Assembly: GCF_910591885.1 (NCBI RefSeq)
Contig: NW_025963613.1
Span: 62,001-126,000, forward strand
Direction of reading: 5' to 3'
Length of the DNA stretch: 64,000 bases
DNA from: Bombus terrestris
Lineage: Eukaryota > Arthropoda > Insecta > Hymenoptera > Apidae
The translations under genes were made by a program, and so were the position numbers. The first letter of the stretch is position 1; the number at the start of each line of letters is the position of its first letter. Below, piece by piece: positions 13,861 to 26,800 of this stretch. Below the pieces are notes generated by a model that was given only the letters and a program-made list of their open reading frames with translations, was not told where the DNA came from and did not search any database.

Positions 13861-14090
13861 ACGTTGTCCCACGTTGTCCCACGTTGTCCCACGTTGTCCC
13901 ACGTTGTCCCACGTTGTCCCACGTTGTCCCACGTTGTCCCACGTTGTCCCACGTTGTCCCACGTTGTCCCACGTTGTCCCACGTTGTCCCACGTTGTCCC
14001 ACGTTGTCCCACGTTGTCCCACGTTGTCCCACGTTGTCCCACGTTGTCCCACGTTGTCCCACGTTGTCCCACGTTGTCCCACGTTGTCCC
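13861..14090 (+). repeat. Longest pure T run noticed: 23 identical units
   Basis: Twenty-three consecutive ACGTTGTCCC units without a substitution, between an A unit (13851) and a Ga unit (14091). On the - strand this is a continuous series of GGG runs separated by exactly 7 nt. Its partner in the 3,740-bp-offset copy is only 11 units long, so the run has gained or lost whole units since the duplication. Confidence 0.93.
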
Positions 14091-15200
14091 ACGGTGTCCA
14101 ACGATGTCCAACGGTGTCCAGCGATGTCCAACGGTGTCCCACGTTGTCCCACGTTGTCCCACGTTTTCCCACGTTGTCCCACGTTGTCCCACGGTGTCCA
14201 ACGATGTCCAACGATGTCCAACGGTGTCCCACGTTGTCCCACGTTGTTCCATGGTTTCCCACGTTGTCCCACGTTGTCCCACGTTGTCCCACGTTGTCCC
14301 ACGATGTCCCACGTTGTCCCACGTTGTCCCACGTTGTCCCACGTTGTCCCACGTTGTCCCACGTTGTCCCACGTTGTCCCACGTTGTCCCACGTTGTCCC
14401 ACGTTGTCCCACGTTGTCCCACGTTGTCCCACGTTGTCCCACGGTGTCCAACGATGTCCAACGGTGTCCAGCGATGTCCAACGGTGTCCCACGTTGTCCC
14501 ACGTTTTCCCACGTTGTCCCACGTTGTCCCACGGTGTCCAACGATGTCCAACGATGTCCAACGGTGTCCCACGTTGTCCCACGTTGTTCCATGGTTTCCC
14601 ACGTTGTCCCACGTTGTCCCACGTTGTCCCACGTTGTCCCACGATGTCCCACGTTGTCCCACGTTGTCCCACGTTGTCCCACGTTGTCCCACGTTGTCCC
14701 ACGTTGTCCCACGTTGTCCCACGTTGTCCCACGTTGTCCCACGTTGTCCCACGTTGTCCCACGTTGTCCCACGTTGTCCCACGGTGTCCAACGATGTCCA
14801 ACGGTGTCCAGCGATGTCCAACGGTGTCCCACGTTGTCCCACGTTTTCCCACGTTGTCCCACGTTGTCCCACGGTGTCCAACGATGTCCAACGATGTCCA
14901 ACGATGTCCAACGGTGTCCCACGTTGTCCCACGTTGTTCCATGGTTTCCCACGTTGTCCCACGTTGTCCCACGTTGTCCCACGGTGTCCAACGATGTCCA
15001 ACGGTGTCCAACGGTGTCCAACGGTGTCCAACGGTGTCCCACGTTGTCCCACGTTGTCCCACGTTGTCCCACGTTGTCCCACGTTGTCCCACGATGTCCC
15101 ACGTTGTCCCACGTTGTCCCACGTTGTCCCACGTTGTCCCACGTGGTCCCACGTTGTCCCACGTTGTCCCACGGTGTCCAACGGTGTCCAACGATGTCCC
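13971..15200 (+). repeat. 1.23-kb segmental copy, partner of 10231-11460
   Basis: Second copy at offset 3,740 bp with the same order of GCGATGTCCA, ACGTTTTCCC and CCATGG pairs. It diverges after the A unit at 15191: the partner has Ta at 11461 where this copy has T. Confidence 0.87.
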
Positions 15201-15830
15201 ACGTTGTCCCACGTTGTCCCACGTTGTCCCACGTTGTCCCACGATGTCCCACGTTGTCCCACGTTGTCCCACGTTGTCCCACGTTGTCCCACGTTGTCCC
15301 ACGTTGTCCCACGTTGTCCCACGTTGTCCCACGTTGTCCCACGTTGTCCCACGTTGTCCCACGGTGTCCAACGATGTCCAACGGTGTCCAGCGATGTCCA
15401 ACGGTGTCCCACGTTGTCCCACGTTTTCCCACGTTGTCCCACGTTGTCCCACGGTGTCCAACGATGTCCAACGATGTCCAACGGTGTCCCACGTTGTCCC
15501 ACGTTGTTCCATGGTTTCCCACGTTGTCCCACGTTGTCCCACGTTGTCCCACGTTGTCCCACGATGTCCCACGTTGTCCCACGTTGTCCCACGTTGTCCC
15601 ACGTTGTCCCACGTTGTCCCACGTTGTCCCACGTTGTCCCACGTTGTCCCACGTTGTCCCACGTTGTCCCACGTTGTCCCACGGTGTCCAACGATGTCCA
15701 ACGGTGTCCAACGGTGTCCAACGGTGTCCCACGTTGTCCCACGTTGTCCCACGTTGTCCCACGTTGTCCCACGTTGTCCCACGTTGTCCCACGTTGTCCC
15801 ACGTTGTCCCACGATGTCCCACGTTGTCCC

Positions 15831-16960
15831 ACGTTGTCCCACGTTGTCCCACGTTGTCCCACGTTGTCCCACGTTGTCCCACGTTGTCCCACGTTGTCCC
15901 ACGTTGTCCCACGTTGTCCCACGTTGTCCGACGTTGTCCCACGTTGTCCCACGTTGTCCCACGTTGTCCCACGGTGTCCAACGATGTCCAACGATGTCCA
16001 ACGGTGTCCCACGTTGTCCCACGTTGTTCCATGGTTTCCCACGTTGTCCCACGATGTCCCACGTTGTCCCACGTTGTCCCACGTTGTCCCACGATGTCCC
16101 ACGTTGTCCCACGTTGTCCCACGTTGTCCCACGTTGTCCCACGATGTCCCACGTTGTCCCACGTTGTCCCACGTTGTCCCACGATGTCCCACGTTGTCCC
16201 ACGTTGTCCCACGTTGTCCCACGTTGTCCCACGATGTCCCACGTTGTCCCACGTTGTCCCACGTTGTCCCACGTTGTCCCACGGTGTCCAACGATGTCCA
16301 ACGGTGTCCCACGGTGTCCCACGGTGTCCCACGTTGTCCCACGTTGTCCCACGTTGTCCCACGTTGTCCCACGTTGTCCCACGATGTCCCACGTTGTCCC
16401 ACGTTGTCCGACGTTGTCCCACGTTGTCCCACGTTGTCCCACGTTGTCCCACGGTGTCCAACGATGTCCAACGATGTCCAACGGTGTCCCACGTTGTCCC
16501 ACGTTGTTCCATGGTTTCCCACGTTGTCCCACGTTGTCCCACGTTGTCCCACGGTGTCCAACGATGTCCAACGGTGTCCAACGGTGTCCAACGGTGTCCA
16601 ACGGTGTCCCACGTTGTCCCACTTTGTCCCACGTTGTCCCACGTTGTCCCACGTTGTCCCACGATGTCCCACGTTGTCCCACGTTGTCCCACGTTGTCCC
16701 ACGATGTGCCACGTTGTCCCACGTTGTCCCACGTTGTCCCACGTTGTCCCACGATGTCCCACGTTGTCCCACGTTGTCCCACGTTGTCCCACGTTGTCCC
16801 ACGGTGTCCAACGATGTCCAACGGTGTCCAACGGTGTCCCACGGTGTCCAACGGTGTCCCACGTTGTCCCACGTTGTCCCACGTTGTCCCACGTTGTCCC
16901 ACGTTGTCCCACGATGTCCCACGTTGTCCCACGTTGTCCCACGTTGTCCCACGTTGTCCC
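15831..16960 (+). repeat. 1.13-kb segmental copy, partner of 17741-18870
   Basis: Offset 1,910 bp. Shared rare units are ACGTTGTCCG (15921/17831) and ACTTTGTCCC (16621/18531). Three differences were noticed: unit 16311 G versus 18221 Ga, 16381 A versus 18291 ACGATGTGCC, and 16701 ACGATGTGCC versus 18611 A. The same rare ACGATGTGCC therefore sits at two non-matching places, one in each copy. The match ends at ACGTGGTCCC (16961). Confidence 0.86.
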
Positions 16961-17740
16961 ACGTGGTCCCACGTTGTCCCACGTTGTCCCACGGTGTCCA
17001 ACGGTGTCCAACGATGTCCCACGTTGTCCCACGTTGTCCCACGTTGTCCCACGATGTCCCACGTTGTCCCACGTTGTCCCACGTTGTCCCACGTTGTCCC
17101 ACGTTGTCCCACGTTGTCCCACGTTGTCCCACGTTGTCCCACGTTGTCCCACGTTGTCCCACGGTGTCCAACGATGTCCAACGGTGTCCAGCGATGTCCA
17201 ACGGTGTCCCACGTTGTCCCACGTTTTCCCACGTTGTCCCACGTTGTCCCACGGTGTCCAACGATGTCCAACGATGTCCAACGGTGTCCCACGTTGTCCC
17301 ACGTTGTTCCATGGTTTCCCACGTTGTCCCACGTTGTCCCACGTTGTCCCACGTTGTCCCACGATGTCCCACGTTGTCCCACGTTGTCCCACGTTGTCCC
17401 ACGTTGTCCCACGTTGTCCCACGTTGTCCCACGTTGTCCCACGTTGTCCCACGTTGTCCCACGTTGTCCCACGTTGTCCCACGGTGTCCAACGATGTCCA
17501 ACGGTGTCCAACGGTGTCCAACGGTGTCCAACGGTGTCCCACGTTGTCCCACGTTGTCCCACGTTGTCCGACGTTGTCCCACGTTGTCCCACGTTGTCCC
17601 ACGTTGTCCCACGTTGTCCCACGTTGTCCCACGTTGTCCCACGATGTCCCACGTTGTCCCACGTTGTCCCACGTTGTCCCACGTTGTCCCACGTTGTCCC
17701 ACGTTGTCCCACGTTGTCCCACGTTGTCCCACGATGTCCC

Positions 17741-18870
17741 ACGTTGTCCCACGTTGTCCCACGTTGTCCCACGTTGTCCCACGTTGTCCCACGTTGTCCC
17801 ACGTTGTCCCACGTTGTCCCACGTTGTCCCACGTTGTCCGACGTTGTCCCACGTTGTCCCACGTTGTCCCACGTTGTCCCACGGTGTCCAACGATGTCCA
17901 ACGATGTCCAACGGTGTCCCACGTTGTCCCACGTTGTTCCATGGTTTCCCACGTTGTCCCACGATGTCCCACGTTGTCCCACGTTGTCCCACGTTGTCCC
18001 ACGATGTCCCACGTTGTCCCACGTTGTCCCACGTTGTCCCACGTTGTCCCACGATGTCCCACGTTGTCCCACGTTGTCCCACGTTGTCCCACGATGTCCC
18101 ACGTTGTCCCACGTTGTCCCACGTTGTCCCACGTTGTCCCACGATGTCCCACGTTGTCCCACGTTGTCCCACGTTGTCCCACGTTGTCCCACGGTGTCCA
18201 ACGATGTCCAACGGTGTCCCACGGTGTCCAACGGTGTCCCACGTTGTCCCACGTTGTCCCACGTTGTCCCACGTTGTCCCACGTTGTCCCACGATGTGCC
18301 ACGTTGTCCCACGTTGTCCGACGTTGTCCCACGTTGTCCCACGTTGTCCCACGTTGTCCCACGGTGTCCAACGATGTCCAACGATGTCCAACGGTGTCCC
18401 ACGTTGTCCCACGTTGTTCCATGGTTTCCCACGTTGTCCCACGTTGTCCCACGTTGTCCCACGGTGTCCAACGATGTCCAACGGTGTCCAACGGTGTCCA
18501 ACGGTGTCCAACGGTGTCCCACGTTGTCCCACTTTGTCCCACGTTGTCCCACGTTGTCCCACGTTGTCCCACGATGTCCCACGTTGTCCCACGTTGTCCC
18601 ACGTTGTCCCACGATGTCCCACGTTGTCCCACGTTGTCCCACGTTGTCCCACGTTGTCCCACGATGTCCCACGTTGTCCCACGTTGTCCCACGTTGTCCC
18701 ACGTTGTCCCACGGTGTCCAACGATGTCCAACGGTGTCCAACGGTGTCCCACGGTGTCCAACGGTGTCCCACGTTGTCCCACGTTGTCCCACGTTGTCCC
18801 ACGTTGTCCCACGTTGTCCCACGATGTCCCACGTTGTCCCACGTTGTCCCACGTTGTCCCACGTTGTCCC
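17741..18870 (+). repeat. 1.13-kb segmental copy, partner of 15831-16960
   Basis: Second copy at offset 1,910 bp. Directly downstream it continues into the 21-unit word at 18891, while the partner continues into ACGTGGTCCC, so the right edge is a rearrangement junction. Confidence 0.86.
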
Positions 18871-18890
18871 ACGTTGTCCCACGTTGTCCC

Positions 18891-19100
18891 ACGGTGTCCA
18901 ACGATGTCCAACGGTGTCCAACGGTGTCCAACGGTGTCCAACGATGTCCAACGATGTCCAACGATGTCCAACGGTGTCCAACGATGTCCAACGATGTCCA
19001 ACGGTGTCCCACGATGTCCAACGATGTCCAACGATGTCCAACGGTGTCCAACGATGTCCAACGGTGTCCAACGATGTCCAACGATGTCCAACGGTGTCCC
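18891..19100 (+). repeat. 21-unit Ga/Aa word, full copy 2
   Basis: Same unit order as 3151-3360 with an intact final G (19091). A CCATGG pair follows at 19111. With its left flank (ACTTTGTCCC at 18531) it recurs at offset 3,070 bp as 21961-22170. Confidence 0.92.
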
Positions 19101-19190
19101 ACGTTGTCCCACGTTGTTCCATGGTTTCCCACGTTGTCCCACGTTGTCCCACGTTGTCCCACGTTGTCCCACGGTGTCCCACGGTGTCCC

Positions 19191-19360
19191 ACGGTGTCCA
19201 ACGATGTCCAACGATGTCCAACGATGTCCAACGGTGTCCAACGATGTCCAACGATGTCCAACGGTGTCCCACGATGTCCAACGATGTCCAACGATGTCCA
19301 ACGGTGTCCAACGATGTCCAACGGTGTCCAACGATGTCCAACGATGTCCAACGGTGTCCC
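19191..19360 (+). repeat. Shortened copy (17 units) of the 21-unit word
   Basis: Begins after two G units (19171, 19181). It has Ga then Aa Aa Aa Ga Aa Aa G and the remaining nine units of the word; four units near its start are absent. The CCATGG pair follows at 19371, 260 bp after that of the preceding copy, so this looks like a local tandem duplication of word plus pair followed by a whole-unit deletion. Confidence 0.87.
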
Positions 19361-19530
19361 ACGTTGTCCCACGTTGTTCCATGGTTTCCCACGTTGTCCC
19401 ACGTTGTCCCACGTTGTCCCACGTTGTCCCACGTTGTCCCACGGTGTCCCACGGTGTCCAACGATGTCCAACGGTGTCCAGCGATGTCCAACGGTGTCCC
19501 ACGTTGTCCCACGTTGTCCCACGATGTCCC

Positions 19531-19700
19531 ACGTTGTCCCACGTTGTCCCACGTTGTCCCACGTTGTCCCACGTTGTCCCACGTTGTCCCACGTTGTCCC
19601 ACGTTGTCCCACGTTGTCCCACGTTGTCCCACGTTGTCCCACGTTGTCCCACGTTGTCCCACGTTGTCCCACGTTGTCCCACGTTGTCCCACGTTGTCCC
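19531..19700 (+). repeat. Pure T run, 17 units
   Basis: Seventeen uninterrupted ACGTTGTCCC units between an A unit and a G unit. The next unit but one (19711) is ACGTCGTCCC, the only copy of that variant noticed left of 37 kb. Confidence 0.9.
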
Positions 19701-21960
19701 ACGGTGTCCCACGTCGTCCCACGTTGTCCCACGTTGTCCCACGTTGTCCCACGTTGTCCCACGTTGTCCCACGTTGTCCCACGTTGTCCCACGTTGTCCC
19801 ACGGTGTCCAACGATGTCCAACGGTGTCCAGCGATGTCCAACGGTGTCCCACGTTGTCCCACGTTTTCCCACGTTGTCCCACGTTGTCCCACGGTGTCCA
19901 ACGATGTCCAACGATGTCCAACGATGTCCAACGGTGTCCCACGTTGTCCCACGTTGTTCCATGGTTTCCCACGTTGTCCCACGTTGTCCCACGTTGTCCC
20001 ACGGTGTCCAACGATGTCCAACGGTGTCCAACGGTGTCCAACGGTGTCCAACGGTGTCCCACGTTGTCCCACGTTGTCCCACGTTGTCCCACGTTGTCCC
20101 ACGTTGTCCCACGATGTCCCACGTTGTCCCACGTTGTCCCACGTTGTCCCACGTTGTCCCACGTGGTCCCACGTTGTCCCACGTTGTCCCACGGTGTCCA
20201 ACGGTGTCCAACGATGTCCCACGTTGTCCCACGTTGTCCCACGTTGTCCCACGTTGTCCCACGATGTCCCACGTTGTCCCACGTTGTCCCACGTTGTCCC
20301 ACGTTGTCCCACGTTGTCCCACGTTGTCCCACGTTGTCCCACGATGTCCCACGTTGTCCCACGTTGTCCCACGTTGTCCCACGTTGTCCCACGGTGTCCA
20401 ACGATGTCCAACGGTGTCCAACGGTGTCCAACGGTGTCCAACGGTGTCCCACGTTGTCCCACGTTGTCCCACGTTGTCCCACGTTGTCCCACGTTGTCCC
20501 ACGTTGTCCCACGTTGTCCCACGTTGTCCCACGTTGTCCCACGATGTCCCACGTTGTCCCACGTTGTCCCACGTTGTCCCACGTTGTCCCACGTTGTCCC
20601 ACGTTGTCCCACGTTGTCCCACGTTGTCCCACGATGTCCCACGTTGTCCCACGTTGTCCCACGTTGTCCCACGTTGTCCCACGTTGTCCCACGTTGTCCC
20701 ACGTTGTCCCACGTTGTCCCACGTTGTCCCACGTTGTCCGACGTTGTCCCACGTTGTCCCACGTTGTCCCACGTTGTCCCACGGTGTCCAACGATGTCCA
20801 ACGATGTCCAACGGTGTCCCACGTTGTCCCACGTTGTTCCATGGTTTCCCACGTTGTCCCACGATGTCCCACGTTGTCCCACGTTGTCCCACGTTGTCCC
20901 ACGTTGTCCCACGGTGTCCAACGATGTCCAACGGTGTCCAACGGTGTCCCACGGTGTCCAACGGTGTCCCACGTTGTCCCACGTTGTCCCACGTTGTCCC
21001 ACGTTGTCCCACGTTGTCCCACGATGTCCCACGTTGTCCCACGTTGTCCCACGTTGTCCCACGTTGTCCCACGTTGTCCCACGTTGTCCGACGTTGTCCC
21101 ACGTTGTCCCACGTTGTCCCACGGTGTCCAACGATGTCCAACGATGTCCAACGGTGTCCCACGTTGTCCCACGTTGTCCCACGTTGTCCCACGTTGTCCC
21201 ACGTTGTCCCACGATGTCCCACGTTGTCCCACGTTGTCCCACGTTGTCCCACGTTGTCCCACGGTGTCCAACGATGTCCAACGGTGTCCAACGGTGTCCC
21301 ACGGTGTCCAACGGTGTCCCACGTTGTCCCACGTTGTCCCACGTTGTCCCACGTTGTCCCACGTTGTCCCACGATGTCCCACGTTGTCCCACGTTGTCCG
21401 ACGTTGTCCTACGTTGTCCCACGTTGTCCCACGTTGTCCCACGGTGTCCAACGATGTCCAACGATGTCCAACGGTGTCCCACGTTGTCCCACGTTGTTCC
21501 ATGGTTTCCCACGTTGTCCCACGTTGTCCCACGTTGTCCCACGGTGTCCAACGATGTCCAACGGTGTCCAACGGTGTCCAACGGTGTCCCACGTTGTCCC
21601 ACTTTGTCCCACGTTGTCCCACGTTGTCCCACGTTGTCCCACGATGTCCCACGTTGTCCCACGTTGTCCCACGTTGTCCCACGATGTCCCACGTTGTCCC
21701 ACGTTGTCCCACGTTGTCCCACGTTGTCCCACGATGTCCCACGTTGTCCCACGTTGTCCCACGTTGTCCCACGTTGTCCCACAGTGTCCAACGATGTCCA
21801 ACGGTGTCCAACGGTGTCCCACGGTGTCCAACGGTGTCCCACGTTGTCCCACGTTGTCCCACGTTGTCCCACGTTGTCCCACGTTGTCCCACGATGTCCC
21901 ACGTTGTCCCACGTTGTCCCACGTTGTCCCACGTTGTCCCACGTTGTCCCACGTTGTCCC

Positions 21961-22170
21961 ACGGTGTCCAACGATGTCCAACGGTGTCCAACGGTGTCCA
22001 ACGGTGTCCAACGATGTCCAACGATGTCCAACGATGTCCAACGGTGTCCAACGATGTCCAACGATGTCCAACGGTGTCCCACGATGTCCAACGATGTCCA
22101 ACGATGTCCAACGGTGTCCAACGATGTCCAACGGTGTCCAACGATGTCCAACGATGTCCAACGGTGTCCC
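21961..22170 (+). repeat. 21-unit Ga/Aa word, full copy 3
   Basis: Exact unit order of the word; CCATGG pair at 22181. Left-flank marker ACTTTGTCCC at 21601 keeps the same spacing as for the copy at 18891. The right flank instead resembles that of the 3151 and 51591 copies, with AAGTTGTCCC a few hundred bases downstream (3571, 22381, 52131). Confidence 0.92.
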
Positions 22171-23450
22171 ACGTTGTCCCACGTTGTTCCATGGTTTCCC
22201 ACGTTGTCCCACGTTGTCCCACGTTGTCCCACGTTGTCCCACGTTGTCCCACGGTGTCCCACGGTGTCCAACGATGTCCAACGGTGTCCCACGTTGTCCC
22301 ACGTTGTCCCACGTTGTCCCACGTTGTCCCACGTTGTCCCACGATGTCCCACGTTGTCCCACGTTGTCCCACGTTGTCCCAAGTTGTCCCACGTTGTCCC
22401 ACGTTGTCCCACGTTGTCCCACGTGGTCCCACGTTGTCCCACGTTGTCCCACGGTGTCCAACGATGTCCAACGGTGTCCCACGTTGTCCCACGTTGTCCC
22501 ACGTTGTCCCACGTTGTCCCACGTTGTCCCACGTTGTCCCACGATGTCCCACGTTGTCCCACGTTGTCCCACGTTGTCCCACGTTGTCCCACGTTGTCCC
22601 ACGTTGTCCCACGATGTCCCACGTTGTCCCACGTTGTCCCACGTTGTCCCACGTTGTCCCACGGTGTCCAACGATGTCCAACGGTGTCCAACGGTGTCCC
22701 ACGGTGTCCAACGGTGTCCCACGTTGTCCCACGTTGTCCCACGTTGTCCCACGTTGTCCCACGTTGTCCCACGTTGTCCCACGTTGTCCCACGGTGTCCA
22801 ACGGTGTCCAACGATGTCCCACGTTGTCCCACGTTGTCCCACGTTGTCCCACGTTGTCCCACGTTGTCCCACGTTGTCCCACGTTGTCCCACGTTGTCCC
22901 ACGTTGTCCCACGTTGTCCCACGTTGTCCCACGTTGTTCCATGGTTTCCCACGTTGTCCCACGTTGTCCCACGTTGTCCCACGTTGTCCCACGGTGTCCA
23001 ACGATGTCCAACGATGTCCAACGGTGTCCCACGTTGTCCCACGTTGTTCCATGGTTTCCCACGTTGTCCCACGTTGTCCCACGTTGTCCCACGGTGTCCA
23101 ACGATGTCCAACGGTGTCCAACGGTGTCCAACGGTGTCCCACGTTGTCCCACGTTGTCCCACGTTGTCCCACGATGTCCCACGTTGTCCCACGTTGTCCC
23201 ACGTTGTCCCACGTTGTCCCACGATGTCCCACGTTGTCCCACGTTGTCCCACGTTGTCCCACGTTGTCCCACGTTGTCCCACGTTGTCCCACGGTGTCCA
23301 ACGGTGTCCAACGATGTCCCACGTTGTCCCACGTTGTCCCACGTTGTCCCACGTTGTCCCACGATGTCCCACGTTGTCCCACGTTGTCCCACGTTGTCCC
23401 ACGTTGTCCCACGTTGTCCCACGGTGTCCAACGGTGTCCAACGATGTCCC

Positions 23451-23620
23451 ACGTTGTCCCACGTTGTCCCACGTTGTCCCACGTTGTCCCACGTTGTCCC
23501 ACGTTGTCCCACGTTGTCCCACGTTGTCCCACGTTGTCCCACGTTGTCCCACGTTGTCCCACGTTGTCCCACGTTGTCCCACGTTGTCCCACGTTGTCCC
23601 ACGTTGTCCCACGTTGTCCC
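23451..23620 (+). repeat. Pure T run, 17 units
   Basis: Seventeen identical units between A (23441) and Ga (23621); fits the four-GGG quadruplex pattern on the - strand throughout. Confidence 0.9.
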
Positions 23621-23810
23621 ACGGTGTCCAACGGTGTCCAACGATGTCCCACGTTGTCCCACGTTGTCCCACGTTGTCCCACGTGGTCCCACGATGTCCC
23701 ACGTTGTCCCACGTTGTCCCACGTTGTCCCACGATGTCCCACGTTGTCCCACGTTGTCCCACGTTGTCCCACGTTGTCCCACGTTGTCCCACGGTGTCCA
23801 ACGGTGTCCC

Positions 23811-26800
23811 ACGTTGTCCCACGTTGTCCCACGTTGTCCAACGGTGTCCCACGTTGTCCCACGTTGTTCCATGGTTTCCCACGTTGTCCCACGTTGTCCC
23901 ACGTTGTCCCACGGTGTCCAACGATGTCCAACGGTGTCCAACGGTGTCCAACGGTGTCCCACGTTGTCCCACGTTGTCCCACGTTGTCCCACGATGTCCC
24001 ACGTTGTCCCACGTTGTCCCACGTTGTCCCACGTTGTCCCACGATGTCCCACGTTGTCCCACGTTGTCCCACGTTGTCCCACGTTGTCCCACGTTGTCCC
24101 ACGTTGTCCCACGGTGTCCAACGGTGTCCAACGATGTCCCACGTTGTCCCACGTTGTCCCACGTTGTCCCACGTTGTCCCACGATGTCCCACGTTGTCCC
24201 ACGTTGTCCCACGTTGTCCCACGTTGTCCCACGTTGTCCCACGGTGTCCAACGGTGTCCAACGATGTCCCACGTTGTCCCACGTTGTCCCACGTTGTCCC
24301 ACGTTGTCCCACGTTGTCCCACGTTGTCCCACGTTGTCCCACGTTGTCCCACGTTGTCCCACGTTGTCCCACGTTGTCCCACGTTGTCCCACGTTGTCCC
24401 ACGTTGTCCCACGTTGTCCCACGGTGTCCAACGGTGTCCAACGATGTCCCACGTTGTCCCACGTTGTCCCACGTTGTCCCACGTTGTCCCACGATGTCCC
24501 ACGTTGTCCCACGTTGTCCCACGTTGTCCCACGTTGTCCCACGTTGTCCCACGTTGTCCCACGTTGTCCCACGTTGTCCCACGTTGTCCCACGGTGTCCA
24601 ACGATGGCCAACGGTGTCCAGCGATGTCCAACGGTGTCCCACGTTGTCCCACGTTTTCCCACGTTGTCCCACGTTGTCCCACGTTGTCCCACGTTGTCCC
24701 ACGATGTCCCACGTTGTCCCACGTTGTCCCACGTTGTCCCACGTTGTCCCACGTTGTCCCACGTTGTCCCACGTTGTCCCACGTTGTCCCACGTTGTCCC
24801 ACGTTGTCCCACGTTGTTCCATGGTTTCCCACGTTGTCCCACGTTGTCCCACGTTGTCCCACGTTGTCCCACGGTGTCCAACGATGTCCAACGATGTCCA
24901 ACGGTGTCCCACGTTGTCCCACGTTGTTCCATGGTTTCCCACGTTGTCCCACGTTGTCCCACGTTGTCCCACGGTGTCCAACGATGTCCAACGGTGTCCA
25001 ACGGTGTCCCACGTTGTCCCACGTTGTTCCATGGTTTCCCACGTTGTCCCACGTTGTCCCACGTTGTCCAACGATGTCCAACGGTGTCCAACGGTGTCCA
25101 ACGGTGTCCAACGGTGTCCCACGTTGTCCCACGTTGTCCCACGTTGTCCCACGGTGTCCAACGATGTCCAACGGTGTCCCACGTTGTCCCACGTTGGCCC
25201 ACGTTGTCCCACGTTGTCCCACGTTGTCCCACGATGTCCCACGTTGTCCCACGTTGTCCCACGTTGTCCCACGTTGTCCCACGTTGTCCCACGTTGTCCC
25301 ACGTTGTCCCACGTTGTCCCACGTTGTCCCACGTTGTCCCACGTTGTCCCACGTTGTCCCACGTTGTCCCACGTTGTCCCACGGTGTCCAACGGTGTCCA
25401 ACGATGTCCCACGTTGTCCCACGTTGTCCCACGTTGTCCCACGTTGTCCCACGATGTCCCACGTTGTCCCACGTTGTCCCACGTTGTCCCACGTTGTCCC
25501 ACGTTGTCCCACGTTGTCCCACGTTGTCCCACGTTGTCCCACGTTGTCCCACGGTGTCCAACGATGTCCAACGGTGTCCAGCGATGTCCAACGGTGTCCC
25601 ACGTTGTCCCACGTTTTCCCACGTTGTCCCACGTTGTCCCACGGTGTCCAACGATGTCCAACGATGTCCAACGGTGTCCCACGTTGTCCCACGTTGTTCC
25701 ATGGTTTCCCACGTTGTCCCACGTTGTCCCACGTTGTCCCACGGTGTCCAACGATGTCCAACGGTGTCCAACGGTGTCCAACGGTGTCCAACGGTGTCCC
25801 ACGTGGTCCCACGTTGTCCCACGTTGTCCCACGATGTCCCACGTTGTCCCACGTTGTCCCACGTTGTCCCACGTTGTCCCACGTTGTCCCACGTTGTCCC
25901 ACGTTGTCCCACGGTGTCCAACGATGTCCAACGGTGTCTAACGGTGTCCCACTGTGTCCAACGGTGTCCCACGTTGTCCCACGTTGTCCCACGTTGTCCC
26001 ACGTTGTCCCACGTTGTCCCACGTTGTCCAACGATGTCCAACGGTGTCCCACGTTGTCCCACGTTGTTCCATCGTTTCCCACGTTGTCCCACGTTGTCCC
26101 ACGTTGTCCCACGGTGTCCAAAGATGTCCAACGGTGTCCAACGGTGTCCAACGGTGTCCAACGGTGTCCCAGGTTGGCCCACGTTGTCCCACGTTGTCCC
26201 ACGGTGTCCAACGATGTCCAACGGTGTCCCACGTTGTCCCACGTTGTCCCACGTTGTCCCACGTTGTCCCACGTTGTCCCACGGTGTCCAACGATGTCCA
26301 ACGGTGTCCCACGTTGTCCCACGTTGTCCCACGTTGTCCCACGTTGTCCCACGTTGTCCCACGTTGTCCCACGTTGTCCCACGTTGTCCCACGTTGTCCC
26401 ACGTTGTCCCACGTTGTCCCACGGTGTCCAACGGTGTCCAACGATGTCCCACGTTGTCCCACGTTGTCCCACGTTGTCCCACGTTGTCCCACGATGTCCC
26501 ACGTTGTCCCACGTTGTCCCACGTTGTCCCACGTTGTCCCACGTTGTCCCACGTTGTCCCACGTTGTCCCACGTTGTCCCACGTTGTCCCACGTTGTCCC
26601 ACGTTGTCCCACGTTGTCCCACGTTGTCCCACGGTGTCCAACGATGTCCAACGGTGTCCAGCGATGTCCAACGGTGTCCCACGTTGTCCCACGTTTTCCC
26701 ACGTTGTCCCACGTTGTCCCACGTTGTCCCACGTTGTCCCACGTTGTCCCACGTTGTCCCACGTTGTCCCACGTTGTCCCACGGTGTCCAACGATGTCCA

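Noticed and set aside
4..25941. A + strand open frame of 8,645 codons read as a giant repetitive protein
   Set aside because: It begins at a TTG in the first unit, has no ATG-led context, splice or promoter evidence, and exists only because the unit lacks stops in every frame. Variation ignores codon position, and the frame is a shadow of the repeat.
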